In this document: positions 15,552 through 24,492 of the stretch, in pieces
How the letters are laid out: each line of letters starts with the position of its first letter
How positions within the stretch are numbered: the stretch's first letter is position 1
From: Sneathiellales bacterium
GTDB taxonomy: Bacteria; Pseudomonadota; Alphaproteobacteria; Sneathiellales; Sneathiellaceae
NCBI GenBank assembly: GCA_022360775.1
Contig: JAKSCD010000129.1
Coordinates: 1-40,640 of the forward strand
DNA: 40,640 bases
Reading direction: 5' to 3'
Notes under the pieces: generated by a model
The model's input: only the letters and a program-made list of their open reading frames with translations
What the model was told of the DNA's origin: nothing
Database searches by the model: none
Program-made: the position numbers and the translations under genes

Positions 15552-16052
15552 TCAGTCTGCCAAACATGTATCCTGCAAGCGGGAAAGATAGATTTTGGCG
15601 GCTTTGGTCAGTGAGTCTCTTTCCGTATCTGATAGCACTGATGTCAGTCTGGCCTGATTTTCCGCATGAACAGTCACTACCCTGTTGATAAGGTCGTATC
15701 CTTCGGGTGTTAAGGAAACCAGAAAGCTCCTTTTGTCTGCCGCCTGCTGCCTCCGCGAAACAAGTCCCTTCTTGATCAGCTGATCAACCCGATTGGTCAT
15801 TGAACCTGAGGTTACCATCATGGTTTCCAGAAGCTGATTTGGTGAAAGGGCATGCGGCGGCCCGGAACGCAACAATGTTGCCAGGACATCAAACCCTGCT
15901 GCCGTCAGACCGTATTGCCTATGCAGTTTTTCCATTTCCTGGCTAAGAAGAGCTGATAGACGCAGCAACCGGCCAATCAATGCCATAGGATCCGTATCCA
16001 GGTCCGGGCGCTGCACCTTCCACTGATCTTTTATTCTATCGATTTCATCCAT
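15552..16052 (-). CDS. MarR-family transcriptional regulator
   Basis: 166 residues. Winged HTH: LTAAGFDVLATLLRSGPPHALSPNQLLETMMVTSGSMTNRVDQLIKKGLVSRRQQAADKRSFLVSLTPEG, with the DKR wing motif. Divergent from an EamA exporter gene across 76 bases that hold two perfect palindromes. Likely represses both genes and is relieved by the exporter's substrate or a related compound. Confidence 0.93.
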   Translation of the reverse strand: MDEIDRIKDQWKVQRPDLDTDPMALIGRLLRLSALLSQEMEKLHRQYGLTAAGFDVLATLLRSGPPHALSPNQLLETMMVTSGSMTNRVDQLIKKGLVSRRQQAADKRSFLVSLTPEGYDLINRVVTVHAENQARLTSVLSDTERDSLTKAAKIYLSRLQDTCLAD

Positions 16053-16072
16053 CTGACAGTTATGCCACTTAT

Positions 16073-16090
16073 TATCTTGACGTCAAGATA
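16073..16090. promoter_or_regulatory. MarR operator, site 1
   Basis: Perfect 18-bp palindrome TATCTTGACGTCAAGATA. It lies 20 bases upstream of the marR start codon. Confidence 0.88.
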
Positions 16091-16095
16091 TTTAC

Positions 16096-16119
16096 ATTTA
16101 TCTTGATATCAAGATAAAT
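16096..16119. promoter_or_regulatory. MarR operator, site 2
   Basis: Perfect 24-bp palindrome with core TATCTTGATATCAAGATA, identical to site 1 except for the two central bases. Centres are 26 bp apart. It ends 9 bases before the EamA gene start. Confidence 0.88.
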
Positions 16120-16128
16120 ACAATCTCA

Positions 16129-17004
16129 ATGAACATGACCCGATTTAGCCATCTGCTCCTTACCTCCCTTGCGCCAGTAATCTGGGGAAGCAGCTATATA
16201 GTAACGACCGAGCTTCTAGCCAATCTGGATCCTCTGACGATTTCGCTCCTGAGGGCTTTGCCCGCAGGTCTTGTTTTGCTGCTTGTCACACGCAAGCTTC
16301 CCCGGGGAATCTGGATCCCGAAAATGCTTGTGCTGGGAGCGTTGAATTTTTCTATATTCTGGTCTCTTCTCTTTCTTGCAGCATATCGCCTGCCAGGAGG
16401 CATCGCAGCAATCATGGGGGCTCTTCAGCCATTGATCGTCATATTCGCGGCTCGGATATTGCTGCATGACACTATTCGCCCGCTTGCCATTTTAGCAGTA
16501 TTCATCGGGATCTGCGGCGTTAGTCTCATTGTCCTGATGCCAACCTACAGACTGGATACGATCGGTATATGCGCCGGGATACTGGGGTCAGCTTCAATGG
16601 CAACTGGAACCGTACTCAGTCGCAAATGGCACCCTCCGGTTTCAGCACTGACCTTCACATCCTGGCAGTTGGTTGCAGGGGGTGTACTTCTTCTCCCCTT
16701 TTTTTCTTTTACAGAAACCAGCCTGTCAGCATTGACGACACTTAATCTTCTTGGACTTGGATATCTTGGATTTATTGGAGCGGGATTAACCTATATTCTC
16801 TGGCTCAGAGGTCTTCAAAAACTGGATCCGACCGCCATCTCCCTGCTCGGTTTTCTAAGCCCGCTTAGCGCCATTTTGCTGGGTTGGGCAATTCTCGGAG
16901 AAACTCTCAATCTGACACAACTTTCCGGTTGCGGCCTCACTTTAGCCGGGCTTGCTATCGGGCAGTATGCCCAAAGACCGGGACAGAAAAGACACCTTTC
17001 CTGA
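16129..17004 (+). CDS. EamA/RhaT-family drug/metabolite transporter
   Basis: 291 residues with about ten hydrophobic helices in two EamA repeats. The first begins LLLTSLAPVIWGSSYIVTTELL and the second lies around ICAGILGSASMATGTVLSRKWHPP. An inner-membrane exporter of unknown small molecule. No ribosome site is evident, and the second operator is so close that the transcript leader must be short. Under control of the divergent MarR gene. The marR/eamA pair sits between the cnoX operon and the ubiH-family gene; the stop is 2 bases from the convergent ubiH-like stop. Confidence 0.9.
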   Translation: MNMTRFSHLLLTSLAPVIWGSSYIVTTELLANLDPLTISLLRALPAGLVLLLVTRKLPRGIWIPKMLVLGALNFSIFWSLLFLAAYRLPGGIAAIMGALQPLIVIFAARILLHDTIRPLAILAVFIGICGVSLIVLMPTYRLDTIGICAGILGSASMATGTVLSRKWHPPVSALTFTSWQLVAGGVLLLPFFSFTETSLSALTTLNLLGLGYLGFIGAGLTYILWLRGLQKLDPTAISLLGFLSPLSAILLGWAILGETLNLTQLSGCGLTLAGLAIGQYAQRPGQKRHLS

Positions 17005-17006
17005 TG

Positions 17007-18227
17007 CTAAAGCGGCTTTCCGTCAAGCAGACGGGGCAGAACACCCACTGTGCCCCGGGCATGCTCCATAAAGAAGCCTTTCAGGCGCGGCATCTTGTCC
17101 ACTGCAGCTAGCCCGAGATCACGGGCAAGGCGCACTGGCGCTACATCGGTGACAAAGAGCTTGTTGAGGCCATCTGTAATCGCCAGTAGCACCAGACTGT
17201 CAAACCGCCGCCAGCGCTGATAGTGATCCAGCATAGACTGCGTTCCGATATCCTGACCAAGCCTTGCAGTATCGATAATCACTTCGGCAAGGGCCGCCAC
17301 ATCCCGAAGTCCGAGATTAAGTCCCTGCCCGGCGATCGGATGCATGCCATGGGCCGCATCCCCCACCAGCGCCAGTCTTTCATCAATATAGCTGTCCGCC
17401 TGATGCAGGGCCAGCGGATAGCTCCAGCGCGGGCCCACAACCTCCAGCTTGCCAAGATAATCGCCAAAGCGGCGGGCCATCTGGGCTGTGAAATCCCCCT
17501 CATCCAGTGTCATGATTTTTGCCGCCATCTCTGTGCTTTCTGTCCAGACGAGCGATGAGCGATTGTTGCTCATGGGCAGGATGGCGAAGGGACCGGGATT
17601 TAAAAACCTCTCCTGGGCAACCCCTCTATGGGGTTTTTCGTGGGCAACGGTGCAGACAATCCCGCTTTGATGGTAGGACCAGCCCACTTTTCCAATTCCG
17701 GCCGCCTCACGCAGCGGGGAGGTCCGGCCATCCGCGGCAACCACCAGCCGCGCCTCGATCTTGCGGTCGTCTTTCAAACTGGCAACGACCCCGTCAGCAG
17801 ACCGGTCGATCCTTTCATACTGAACCGGCGCCAGAATATGCAGGCTGTCAATTTCCTCAGCCCGTTTTTGCAGCGCCACACGCATATGCCGGTTTTCCAC
17901 CAGATGGCCAAAAGGTTCATCACCCAGCTGACGGTGGTCATAATGCAGGAAAAATCTGGACGGCCCGTCTGTGATACGAATATCGAGCATGGGTTCCGCA
18001 TCATCGATATGCTCCCAAACCCCTATGGATTTGAGCATATTGCGCGACGCATGGGCAATGGCGGAAACCCGGCCGTCAAAGGTTGTTTCTATGACCGCAG
18101 TGGGCGCTTGTCGTTCCAGCACAGTGACATCCAGACCCGCTGAGGAAAGAGCGATGGCAAGCGGCATGCCGTTCAGCCCGCCCCCGACAATCAACACATC
18201 AGTCTTTATTGCATTCTGTTTTTTCAT
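17007..18227 (-). CDS. UbiH/UbiF/VisC/COQ6-family FAD-dependent ubiquinone hydroxylase
   Basis: 406 residues. Class A flavoprotein monooxygenase: FAD motif DVLIVGGGLNGMPLAIALSSAGLDVTVLE, the second motif VVAADGRTSPLREAAGI, and the FAD-ribityl motif LALVGDAAHGMHPIAGQGLNLGLRDV. Hydroxylates the ring of the ubiquinone precursor. Alphaproteobacteria use UbiL, UbiM or UbiH at different positions, and which position this enzyme acts on cannot be fixed here. GAGG lies 6 bases before the ATG. Divergent from the amidase gene. Confidence 0.9.
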   Translation of the reverse strand: MKKQNAIKTDVLIVGGGLNGMPLAIALSSAGLDVTVLERQAPTAVIETTFDGRVSAIAHASRNMLKSIGVWEHIDDAEPMLDIRITDGPSRFFLHYDHRQLGDEPFGHLVENRHMRVALQKRAEEIDSLHILAPVQYERIDRSADGVVASLKDDRKIEARLVVAADGRTSPLREAAGIGKVGWSYHQSGIVCTVAHEKPHRGVAQERFLNPGPFAILPMSNNRSSLVWTESTEMAAKIMTLDEGDFTAQMARRFGDYLGKLEVVGPRWSYPLALHQADSYIDERLALVGDAAHGMHPIAGQGLNLGLRDVAALAEVIIDTARLGQDIGTQSMLDHYQRWRRFDSLVLLAITDGLNKLFVTDVAPVRLARDLGLAAVDKMPRLKGFFMEHARGTVGVLPRLLDGKPL

Positions 18228-18292
18228 CTCTCGCCTCTTTCACGGATCGGCCAGCTCTTGCTCCCTTTTAAGATTATCGCTAACCTCCTGCA

Positions 18293-19660
18293 ATGACAAA
18301 TAACTGGCACACATTTTCAGCGCTTACGCTGGGGGAAAAGATAGAACAGGGTGAAATTGATCCTGTTGATCTTACGCAATATTTTCTGGATCGGATCAGA
18401 CAAAAAGACCCGGAAAATGTGATCTATGTCCGGCTGACCGAAGAAAGGGCCATGGGTGAAGCGAAAGCGGCCTCGAAACGGGCAAAGCTGAAACAACGGC
18501 GCAGCCCGCTGGATGGAGTGCCGATTTCATGGAAAGATCTCTTCGATACAGCGGGCGTTGCAACGGAAGCCGGTGCCAAACTGCTCGAAGGACGCGTGCC
18601 GACAAAAGATGCGGAATGCCTGGAACGGGCAACGCGCGCCGGTCTGATCTGTCTTGGTAAAACCAATATGCCCGATGTGGCTTTTTCCGGGCTTGGCAAT
18701 AATGCCTGGACCGGCACAGGCGCCAACCCGTTTGATACGGATAATGTCCGGGTGCCCGGCGGCTCTTCCTCAGGCGCAGCCCTTTCCGTCTATCATGGGC
18801 TTGCCGCAGCCGGGATCGGATCGGATACGGCGGGATCTGTCCGCATTCCGTCAGCCTGGTGCGGGATAACAGGTCTTAAAACCACCCATGGGCTTATCTC
18901 CCTGGAAGGCTCGGTCCCCTTGTCCCCGAGCCAGGATACCGTCGGGCCGCTCACCCGGGATATTGCCGATGCCAATGCGCTTTGCGCCATTTTATCCGGC
19001 AAACCTGCCGCGGATCTGACCGGCGCCTCCCTGAAAGGCGCACGAATCCTGAAAGCGCGGACCGTTTTTAGAGATCTTGTTGATCCGGCCTATCAGGCGA
19101 AAATTGACGACGGGCTTGCCCTTTTGGAAAAAGCCGGTGCGGAAATCATCGAAAAGGATGTTCCTGTCTTTCAGGATATTCTCGAAGCCACTGCCGAGAA
19201 AGGCTCACCCGCCAATATTGAAGGCAATATCCTCTGGGCGGACGGGATCCGGAAAAATCCGGACGGCATGTTCGCTCCCATCGCCCGACGCTTCCTGTCA
19301 GCAGACGATTTCAGGGCCACCGGTATCGTCAGCCTTTATATGACACTTGAACAGTTTCAAAAGCGCTATTTGAAGGAAACAGCCGGTTTTGACCTGGTCG
19401 TTGGCGCCACGGTGCCGGAAAAACCACCACTTCTGCAGCCCCTTTATGAAGATGAGGCGCTTTATTTAAAGGCCGCCATGATGTCCATCAGCCTGACCCG
19501 GCTTGGAAATCTGCTGGGCTTATGTGCAACTTCACTCCCTTGCGGTCTTGCGGAAGGCTTTCCCGTCGGCATGATGCTGATGGCTCCTCCATTTCAGGAA
19601 AACAGGCTTCTCCGGCTCAGTGTTGCCACGGAAAATGCCCTCAGGCCATTAAATGCCTAA
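18293..19660 (+). CDS. Amidase signature family hydrolase
   Basis: 455 residues. The Ser-cisSer-Lys triad can be read: Lys in GVPISWKDLFD, cis-Ser in VPGGSSSGAALSV, and nucleophile Ser in GSDTAGSVRIPSAWCGITGLK. Hydrolyses a carboxamide; the substrate is not predictable. It lacks the C-terminal features expected of GatA, and no gatB/gatC is nearby, so it is probably a catabolic amidase. An ammonia-releasing role would fit its position just before the ammonium-uptake genes, but this is inference. Confidence 0.88.
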   Translation: MTNNWHTFSALTLGEKIEQGEIDPVDLTQYFLDRIRQKDPENVIYVRLTEERAMGEAKAASKRAKLKQRRSPLDGVPISWKDLFDTAGVATEAGAKLLEGRVPTKDAECLERATRAGLICLGKTNMPDVAFSGLGNNAWTGTGANPFDTDNVRVPGGSSSGAALSVYHGLAAAGIGSDTAGSVRIPSAWCGITGLKTTHGLISLEGSVPLSPSQDTVGPLTRDIADANALCAILSGKPAADLTGASLKGARILKARTVFRDLVDPAYQAKIDDGLALLEKAGAEIIEKDVPVFQDILEATAEKGSPANIEGNILWADGIRKNPDGMFAPIARRFLSADDFRATGIVSLYMTLEQFQKRYLKETAGFDLVVGATVPEKPPLLQPLYEDEALYLKAAMMSISLTRLGNLLGLCATSLPCGLAEGFPVGMMLMAPPFQENRLLRLSVATENALRPLNA

Positions 19661-19689
19661 ATTTTAATCGCTGATTATTTTTTAGGCAT
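19653..19689. promoter_or_regulatory. Inverted-repeat element upstream of glnK promoter
   Basis: Arms ATGCCTAAA / TTTAGGCAT, 9 bp perfect, 19-base spacer containing ATCG and TGATTA. The left arm overlaps the amidase stop codon. A similar element with the same ordered blocks precedes the second amt promoter (21578-21622). It ends 95 bases before the -24 element and could be an activator site for NtrC or a relative; the sequence is not the classic NtrC consensus. Confidence 0.5.
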
Positions 19690-19714
19690 ATACAGCCTCC
19701 AAATCCTGCACTCT

Positions 19715-19740
19715 AAACGCCTATTTTTTAGGCGTTTTTT
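19715..19740 (+). terminator. Terminator between amidase and glnK
   Basis: AAACGCCTA-TTTTT-TAGGCGTTT followed by further T residues: an intrinsic terminator isolating the amidase from the nitrogen operon. Confidence 0.9.
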
Positions 19741-19784
19741 TCTATCTATTTGATTTAATTCAATAAATTATCCGAATAAAAAAC

Positions 19785-19800
19785 TGGCACGGGTTTTGAA
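19785..19800 (+). promoter_or_regulatory. Sigma-54 promoter of glnK-amtB
   Basis: TGGCAC-GGGTT-TTGAA. It fits the -24/-12 pattern TGGCAC-N5-TTGCW except that C of TTGC is A. 57 bases before glnK. The second amt promoter has the same spacing and the same TTGA variant, which strengthens both. Confidence 0.85.
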
Positions 19801-19853
19801 ATCTCAAGGTGGAGCACAGGGTCTTCCCTGCACCCACAACAGACTTGAGGTGA

Positions 19854-20195
<342 letters not shown>

Positions 20196-20204
20196 GAGGC
20201 AAAA

Positions 20205-21521
20205 ATGCGCAACATACTTACCCGTTTAAAACCTGCCCTCGCAGGTCTGTTTCTCGCAAGCACTCTTCCTGCGGCGGCCCAGGCGGCTGTCGATCCGGAA
20301 ACCGCTTATGTCCTGAACTCTTTTTCCTTTCTGGTGAACGGCGCGCTTGTCATGTGGATGGCCGCTGGATTTGCCATGCTGGAAGCGGGCCTTGTCCGCA
20401 AGAAAAATACAGCAACCATCTGCCTGAAAAATATCGCTCTTTATTCCCTTTCCGGCCTTACCTTCTACCTGGTCGGCTATAACCTGATGTATATGGATGT
20501 GACCGGGCTGATTGGCTCTTTCAGTCCTTTCTGGTGCCCAGATGATGCCGCCGCTCTTGGTGGTACCTTTGACGAGGGCGGATATTCCGCGTCTTCCGAC
20601 TGGTTCTTCCAGATGGTCTTTGTCGCAACAGCGGCCTCCATCGTCTCCGGCGCCCTTGCCGAGCGGATCAAGCTCTGGTCTTTCCTGGCTTTTGTTCTTC
20701 TCCTGACCGCGATTATCTATCCGATCCAGGGCTCCTGGGTATGGGGTGGCGGCTGGCTCGATGCCATGGGCTTCTCCGATTATGCCGGCTCTACCCTTGT
20801 TCACTCAGTTGGTGGCTGGGCAGCCCTAACAGGCGCAATTGTCCTGGGTCCGCGCAAAGGCAAATATGCAAAAGACGGTCGGGTTCAGCCTATTCCTGGC
20901 GCCAATCTGCCGCTGGCCACACTGGGTACCTTCATTCTGTGGCTCGGCTGGTTCGGCTTTAACGGCGGTTCAGTTCTGGCGCTTGGCTCTGCAGCCAGCG
21001 TGATCGAAATGGCCAATGTCTTCGCCAATACCAATATGGCAGCTGTCGGCGGTGTCCTTGCAGCCATGGTCGCAACACAGCTCATTTATAAAAAGGTCGA
21101 TCTGACCATGGCGCTTAACGGTGCGATTGCCGGTCTGGTTTCCATCACTGCAGAACCGGCTGATCCGACCCTCGGTATGGCAGCCCTTATCGGTGCTGTT
21201 GGCGGCATCATTGTCGTGATTGCAGTGCCGCTTCTTGACAAGTTTAAAATCGATGATGTGGTCGGTGCGATTTCAGCCCACCTGTTCGCCGGTATCTGGG
21301 GCACGCTTGCGGTCGCCATTTCCGATGCGGAAGCCAGCGTTCTTGTCCAGGCCACTGGTGTTATCGCGATTGGTGCCTTTGCCCTGGTGCTCAGCGGTAT
21401 CTTCTGGATGATCCTGAAATACACCATTGGTATCCGGGTCAGTGAAGAGGAAGAGGCCGGTGGTCTCGATAAAGCGGAACTAGGACTGGAAGCCTATCCG
21501 GAATTCGGTCCGTCCACCTGA
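20205..21521 (+). CDS. amtB: Ammonium transporter AmtB
   Basis: 438 residues. An N-terminal signal peptide (cleavage near AAQAA) and eleven predicted membrane helices, trimeric in the family. Twin pore histidines: first in STLVHSVGGWAALTG, second in AISAHLFAGIWGTLA. The C-terminal tail GGLDKAELGLEAYPEFG has the conserved regulatory end that GlnK contacts. An AGGAGG-like site (TAGGAGGCAAAA) precedes the ATG. Co-transcribed with glnK. Confidence 0.95.
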   Translation: MRNILTRLKPALAGLFLASTLPAAAQAAVDPETAYVLNSFSFLVNGALVMWMAAGFAMLEAGLVRKKNTATICLKNIALYSLSGLTFYLVGYNLMYMDVTGLIGSFSPFWCPDDAAALGGTFDEGGYSASSDWFFQMVFVATAASIVSGALAERIKLWSFLAFVLLLTAIIYPIQGSWVWGGGWLDAMGFSDYAGSTLVHSVGGWAALTGAIVLGPRKGKYAKDGRVQPIPGANLPLATLGTFILWLGWFGFNGGSVLALGSAASVIEMANVFANTNMAAVGGVLAAMVATQLIYKKVDLTMALNGAIAGLVSITAEPADPTLGMAALIGAVGGIIVVIAVPLLDKFKIDDVVGAISAHLFAGIWGTLAVAISDAEASVLVQATGVIAIGAFALVLSGIFWMILKYTIGIRVSEEEEAGGLDKAELGLEAYPEFGPST

Positions 21522-21531
21522 TGATCAGGGG

Positions 21532-21567
21532 AAGGCAGGTCTTTGGGAGACAGGGGGGACCTGCCTT
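21532..21567. terminator. Hairpin after amtB
   Basis: Perfect 10-bp arms AAGGCAGGTC / GACCTGCCTT, 11 bases after the amtB stop. It is not followed by a T-run, so it may be a transcript-stabilising or factor-assisted terminator structure. Confidence 0.55.
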
Positions 21568-21571
21568 AATA

Positions 21572-21628
21572 GGGGACAAATGCCTGAAAAATGATCGGCA
21601 ATTGATTAATTATTAGGCATTTGCCCCC
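21572..21628. promoter_or_regulatory. Inverted-repeat element upstream of second amt promoter
   Basis: GGGGACAAATGCCT / AGGCATTTGCCCCC, 13 of 14 pairs. The inner part (21578-21622) repeats the layout of the element at 19653-19689: AAATGCCT, eight bases, ATCG, then TGATTA and TTAGGCAT. It ends about 55 bases before the -24 box. Confidence 0.5.
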
Positions 21629-21682
21629 CATCTCATCGCTTATTTTCAAGGCTTTTGCTTTGAAAATAAGCATTTTTGTATT

Positions 21683-21698
21683 TGGCACAGTCCTTGAT
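21683..21698 (+). promoter_or_regulatory. Sigma-54 promoter of the second amt gene
   Basis: TGGCAC-AGTCC-TTGAT, same spacing and same TTGA variant as the glnK promoter. It lies inside the track's extended ORF start (21676), which excludes that start. Confidence 0.85.
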
Positions 21699-21741
21699 AG
21701 AGAACCTCGCAAAAAACAATTTTGCAAAAGAGGTTTCAGTG

Positions 21742-22974
21742 ATGGATGCGTCGATTACCGGGACGGACGTCCTGTTTATTCTGCTCGGTGCGATTATGGT
21801 TTTTGCCATGCATGCGGGTTTTGCTTTCCTTGAGGTGGGAACAGTCCGGCGAAAGAACCAGGTCAATGCCCTGGTCAAGATTTTGGTGGATTTCGCGGTT
21901 TCCACGATTTGTTATTTCTTCATCGGATATGCAGTTGCCTATGGGGTGGATTTTCTCGTCTCCGCCCGGGTGCTGACCGGCGAGGTCAGCGCCGAAGGAT
22001 ATTCCTTTGCCAGTAACGGCTATGATCTGGTCAAGTTCTTCTTCCTGCTTACCTTTGCCGCCGCCATTCCCGCCATCATCTCCGGCGGCATTGCCGAGCG
22101 CGCCAAATTCTGGCCGCAACTGGCGGCCACCGCCATCCTGACGGCACTTGCCTATCCGTTTTTCGAAGGCATTATCTGGGGCGGTGCCTTCGGTCTGCAG
22201 GATCAGATCGAAGCGTCCTTCGGGGTTCCCTTCCATGATTTTGCCGGTTCCATCGTCGTCCATGGCGTGGGAGGCTGGATTGCCCTCGGGGCGGTTTTAA
22301 TGCTGGGGGCTCGCATGGGCCGCTATCGCAAGGACGGACGTGTTGTCGGTATTCCGCCGTCCAATATTCCGTTTCTCGCCCTTGGCTCCTGGATCCTCTG
22401 TATCGGCTGGTTCGGCTTTAATGTCATGAGCGCGCAGACCATAGGCAGCGTATCGGGACTTGTCGCCATGAATTCCCTGATGGCCATGATCGGTGGAATT
22501 CTTACCTCCCTTCTGATGGGGCGCAATGATCCCGGCTTTGTTCATAACGGGGCCCTGGCCGGACTGGTGGCGGTCTGCGCAGGATCAGATGTCATGCATC
22601 CCGTTGGCTCGCTCCTTACCGGCGGTGTTGCCGGAGCACTGTTCGTCTACAGCTTTACCCTCTGCCAGAACAAACTGAAAATCGATGATGTGCTGGGGGT
22701 CTGGCCCCTTCATGGGCTTTGTGGTCTCTGGGGCGGAATTGCAGCGGGCATTTTTGGCCTCGAAGCCCTTGGCGGGCTTGGCGGCGTCAGCCTCACCGTC
22801 CAGATCCTCGTCTCCCTTCTCGGCTGTGCCTACGCCCTCGGGATCGGGCTCGTGGTCTACGGCCTTCTCAGGAAAACGGTGGGCATTCGTCTGGATGAAC
22901 AAGCTGAATTTGACGGGGCTGATCTCAGCATTCACAAGATCGGTGCCTATCCTGAAGAGGATGTCCGCTACTAA
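21742..22974 (+). CDS. Second ammonium transporter (Amt family)
   Basis: 410 residues from ATG 21742, with AAGAGG 8 bases upstream; the track start at 21676 is rejected because the promoter lies inside it. No cleavable signal peptide; the first helix is DVLFILLGAIMVFAMHAGFAFLEVG. Both pore histidines are present (GSIVVHGVGGW and WPLHGLCGLWGG), as is the C-terminal regulatory end IHKIGAYPEEDV. It is clearly divergent from the adjacent AmtB, so it is an old paralog rather than a recent duplicate. It has no PII gene of its own. Confidence 0.93.
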   Translation: MDASITGTDVLFILLGAIMVFAMHAGFAFLEVGTVRRKNQVNALVKILVDFAVSTICYFFIGYAVAYGVDFLVSARVLTGEVSAEGYSFASNGYDLVKFFFLLTFAAAIPAIISGGIAERAKFWPQLAATAILTALAYPFFEGIIWGGAFGLQDQIEASFGVPFHDFAGSIVVHGVGGWIALGAVLMLGARMGRYRKDGRVVGIPPSNIPFLALGSWILCIGWFGFNVMSAQTIGSVSGLVAMNSLMAMIGGILTSLLMGRNDPGFVHNGALAGLVAVCAGSDVMHPVGSLLTGGVAGALFVYSFTLCQNKLKIDDVLGVWPLHGLCGLWGGIAAGIFGLEALGGLGGVSLTVQILVSLLGCAYALGIGLVVYGLLRKTVGIRLDEQAEFDGADLSIHKIGAYPEEDVRY

Positions 22975-23293
22975 CCTATAAGTTGAAAGCGGCATTTCCG
23001 GCGTCAGAAGGACTTCCTTCCCCTCCTTCTGGCGCTCTTTTTATGAAGATTAGGTTAAGAAATATCACTTTTGTGTTACTTTGAACTAAAACAATTTCAC
23101 CATATACATCAATAGTAGTATAAACTAATACTGAACAAAAGAAGAACATTGTATAAAAACTAGGCAAAACCGAGAAAAAAAACACTCGTTTTTAGATATA
23201 GGGAGAAAGCCCCTTGTGTCTTTTCGCGCATTTCACTAGTTTTGTTTTTGTTTTGTACTCACTCCTCTCCTGTTCTTTTTAGACGGCACGGCC
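22975..23293. other. Intergenic region after second amt
   Basis: About 320 bases. It contains the terminator below and then AT-rich sequence with no credible ORF or recognised site up to the aminotransferase start. Confidence 0.6.
23001..23043 (+). terminator. Terminator of second amt gene
   Basis: GCGTCAGAAGGA / TCCTTCTGGCGC, 12 pairs including one G-T, followed by a TCTTTTT tract. Confidence 0.85.
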
Positions 23294-24484
23294 ATGAATT
23301 CAGACCTCGATTTGCTTCGTCCCTCTCCTTTTGTCGCCTTGAGAACCCTGTTGGAGCCGCTGACCCCGAACCCGGCGTTCAAACCACTGACACTGACCAT
23401 TGGCGAGCCACAAAATCAACCACCGCAATTCATGAAAAACGTCCTGAAGGAACAGGATAATCTTTATGAAAAATACCCGCCAAACACCGGAACGGAGGAA
23501 TTGAGAGAAGCCATCACCAGCTGGCTCGCTCGCCGCTATTCCCTTCCCGAAGGCATGGTGGATGCCGATCGTCATATCACACCGGTCAACGGCACCAAGG
23601 AAGCCCTGTATATGCTGGCCCAGCTGCTCACGGACCGGCAGCATACGGATAAGGAAAAACCGGCGATCCTGCTCCCCAATCCCTATTATCATGTCTATTA
23701 TGCCGCGGCCGTCATGGCAGGGGCTGAACCCGTCCTTCTTCACGCTACCAAAGAAACGAATTTCATGCCGGACCTTGAGACGCTGGATGAGGCGCTTCTT
23801 GAGCGAACCACGGCCTTTTATCTTTGCAATCCTTCCAATCCTCAAGGGACCGCCGCCGACGAGGCCTATCTTGAAAAGGCTCTTTTCCTTTCAAGGGCCC
23901 ATAACTTCACCCTTGTGGTCGATGAATGCTATACGGAGATTTATGATCAGGAACCGCCTGTCGGCATTCTCGAAATCCTGAAAGCGCGCGGAGAAGGCCT
24001 TGACGGTGTCATGAGCTTTCACTCCCTGTCAAAGAGATCAAGCGCGGCGGGCCTGCGATCTGGCTTTATTGTCGGCGATCCGGCACTCACCAAAGCCTTT
24101 CTCAATCTTCGCAATTTTGCCGGCGCCGCTTCTCCCCTGCCTGTATGCGCCGCTGCGGCTGCCCTTTGGCAGGAGGATGAACATGTTGCCGCAAATCGGT
24201 CACGCTATCGGCGCAATATTGACATCGCCGAAAAATACCTTGGAGGACGGTTTGATTTTTACAGACCGCCGGGGGGCTTTTTTCTCTGGCTCAATGTCGA
24301 GGATGGTGTGACGGCCGCAAAAAAACTCTGGTCTGAGGCGGCAGTACGGGTCATTCCGGGTGAATATTTGAGCGTGACCGATGAAAAGGGATTTAATCCG
24401 GGCAAGCCCTATATCCGCGTTGCACTGGTGCATGATCCAGAAATCATGGAAGAGGCTTTATCCCGGCTGGCCAATGTTCTATAG
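23294..24484 (+). CDS. Class I/II PLP aminotransferase, probably succinyldiaminopimelate aminotransferase (DapC-like)
   Basis: 396 residues. Fold type I aminotransferase: LTIGEPQ, YPPNTGTEELREAI, NPSNPQG, VVDECYTEIYD, and the PLP-binding Lys in SFHSLSKRSSAAGLRSGF. The C-terminal Arg of the PYIRVALV segment binds the substrate carboxylate. Length and motifs fit the DapC group that makes diaminopimelate and lysine, but substrate specificity is not certain. ftsK starts 8 bases downstream, so the two are co-transcribed. Confidence 0.85.
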   Translation: MNSDLDLLRPSPFVALRTLLEPLTPNPAFKPLTLTIGEPQNQPPQFMKNVLKEQDNLYEKYPPNTGTEELREAITSWLARRYSLPEGMVDADRHITPVNGTKEALYMLAQLLTDRQHTDKEKPAILLPNPYYHVYYAAAVMAGAEPVLLHATKETNFMPDLETLDEALLERTTAFYLCNPSNPQGTAADEAYLEKALFLSRAHNFTLVVDECYTEIYDQEPPVGILEILKARGEGLDGVMSFHSLSKRSSAAGLRSGFIVGDPALTKAFLNLRNFAGAASPLPVCAAAAALWQEDEHVAANRSRYRRNIDIAEKYLGGRFDFYRPPGGFFLWLNVEDGVTAAKKLWSEAAVRVIPGEYLSVTDEKGFNPGKPYIRVALVHDPEIMEEALSRLANVL

Positions 24485-24492
24485 AAGTACTT

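Noticed and set aside
21676-21741. N-terminal extension of the second amt gene
   Set aside because: The sigma-54 promoter lies inside it, and the ribosome site fits ATG 21742.
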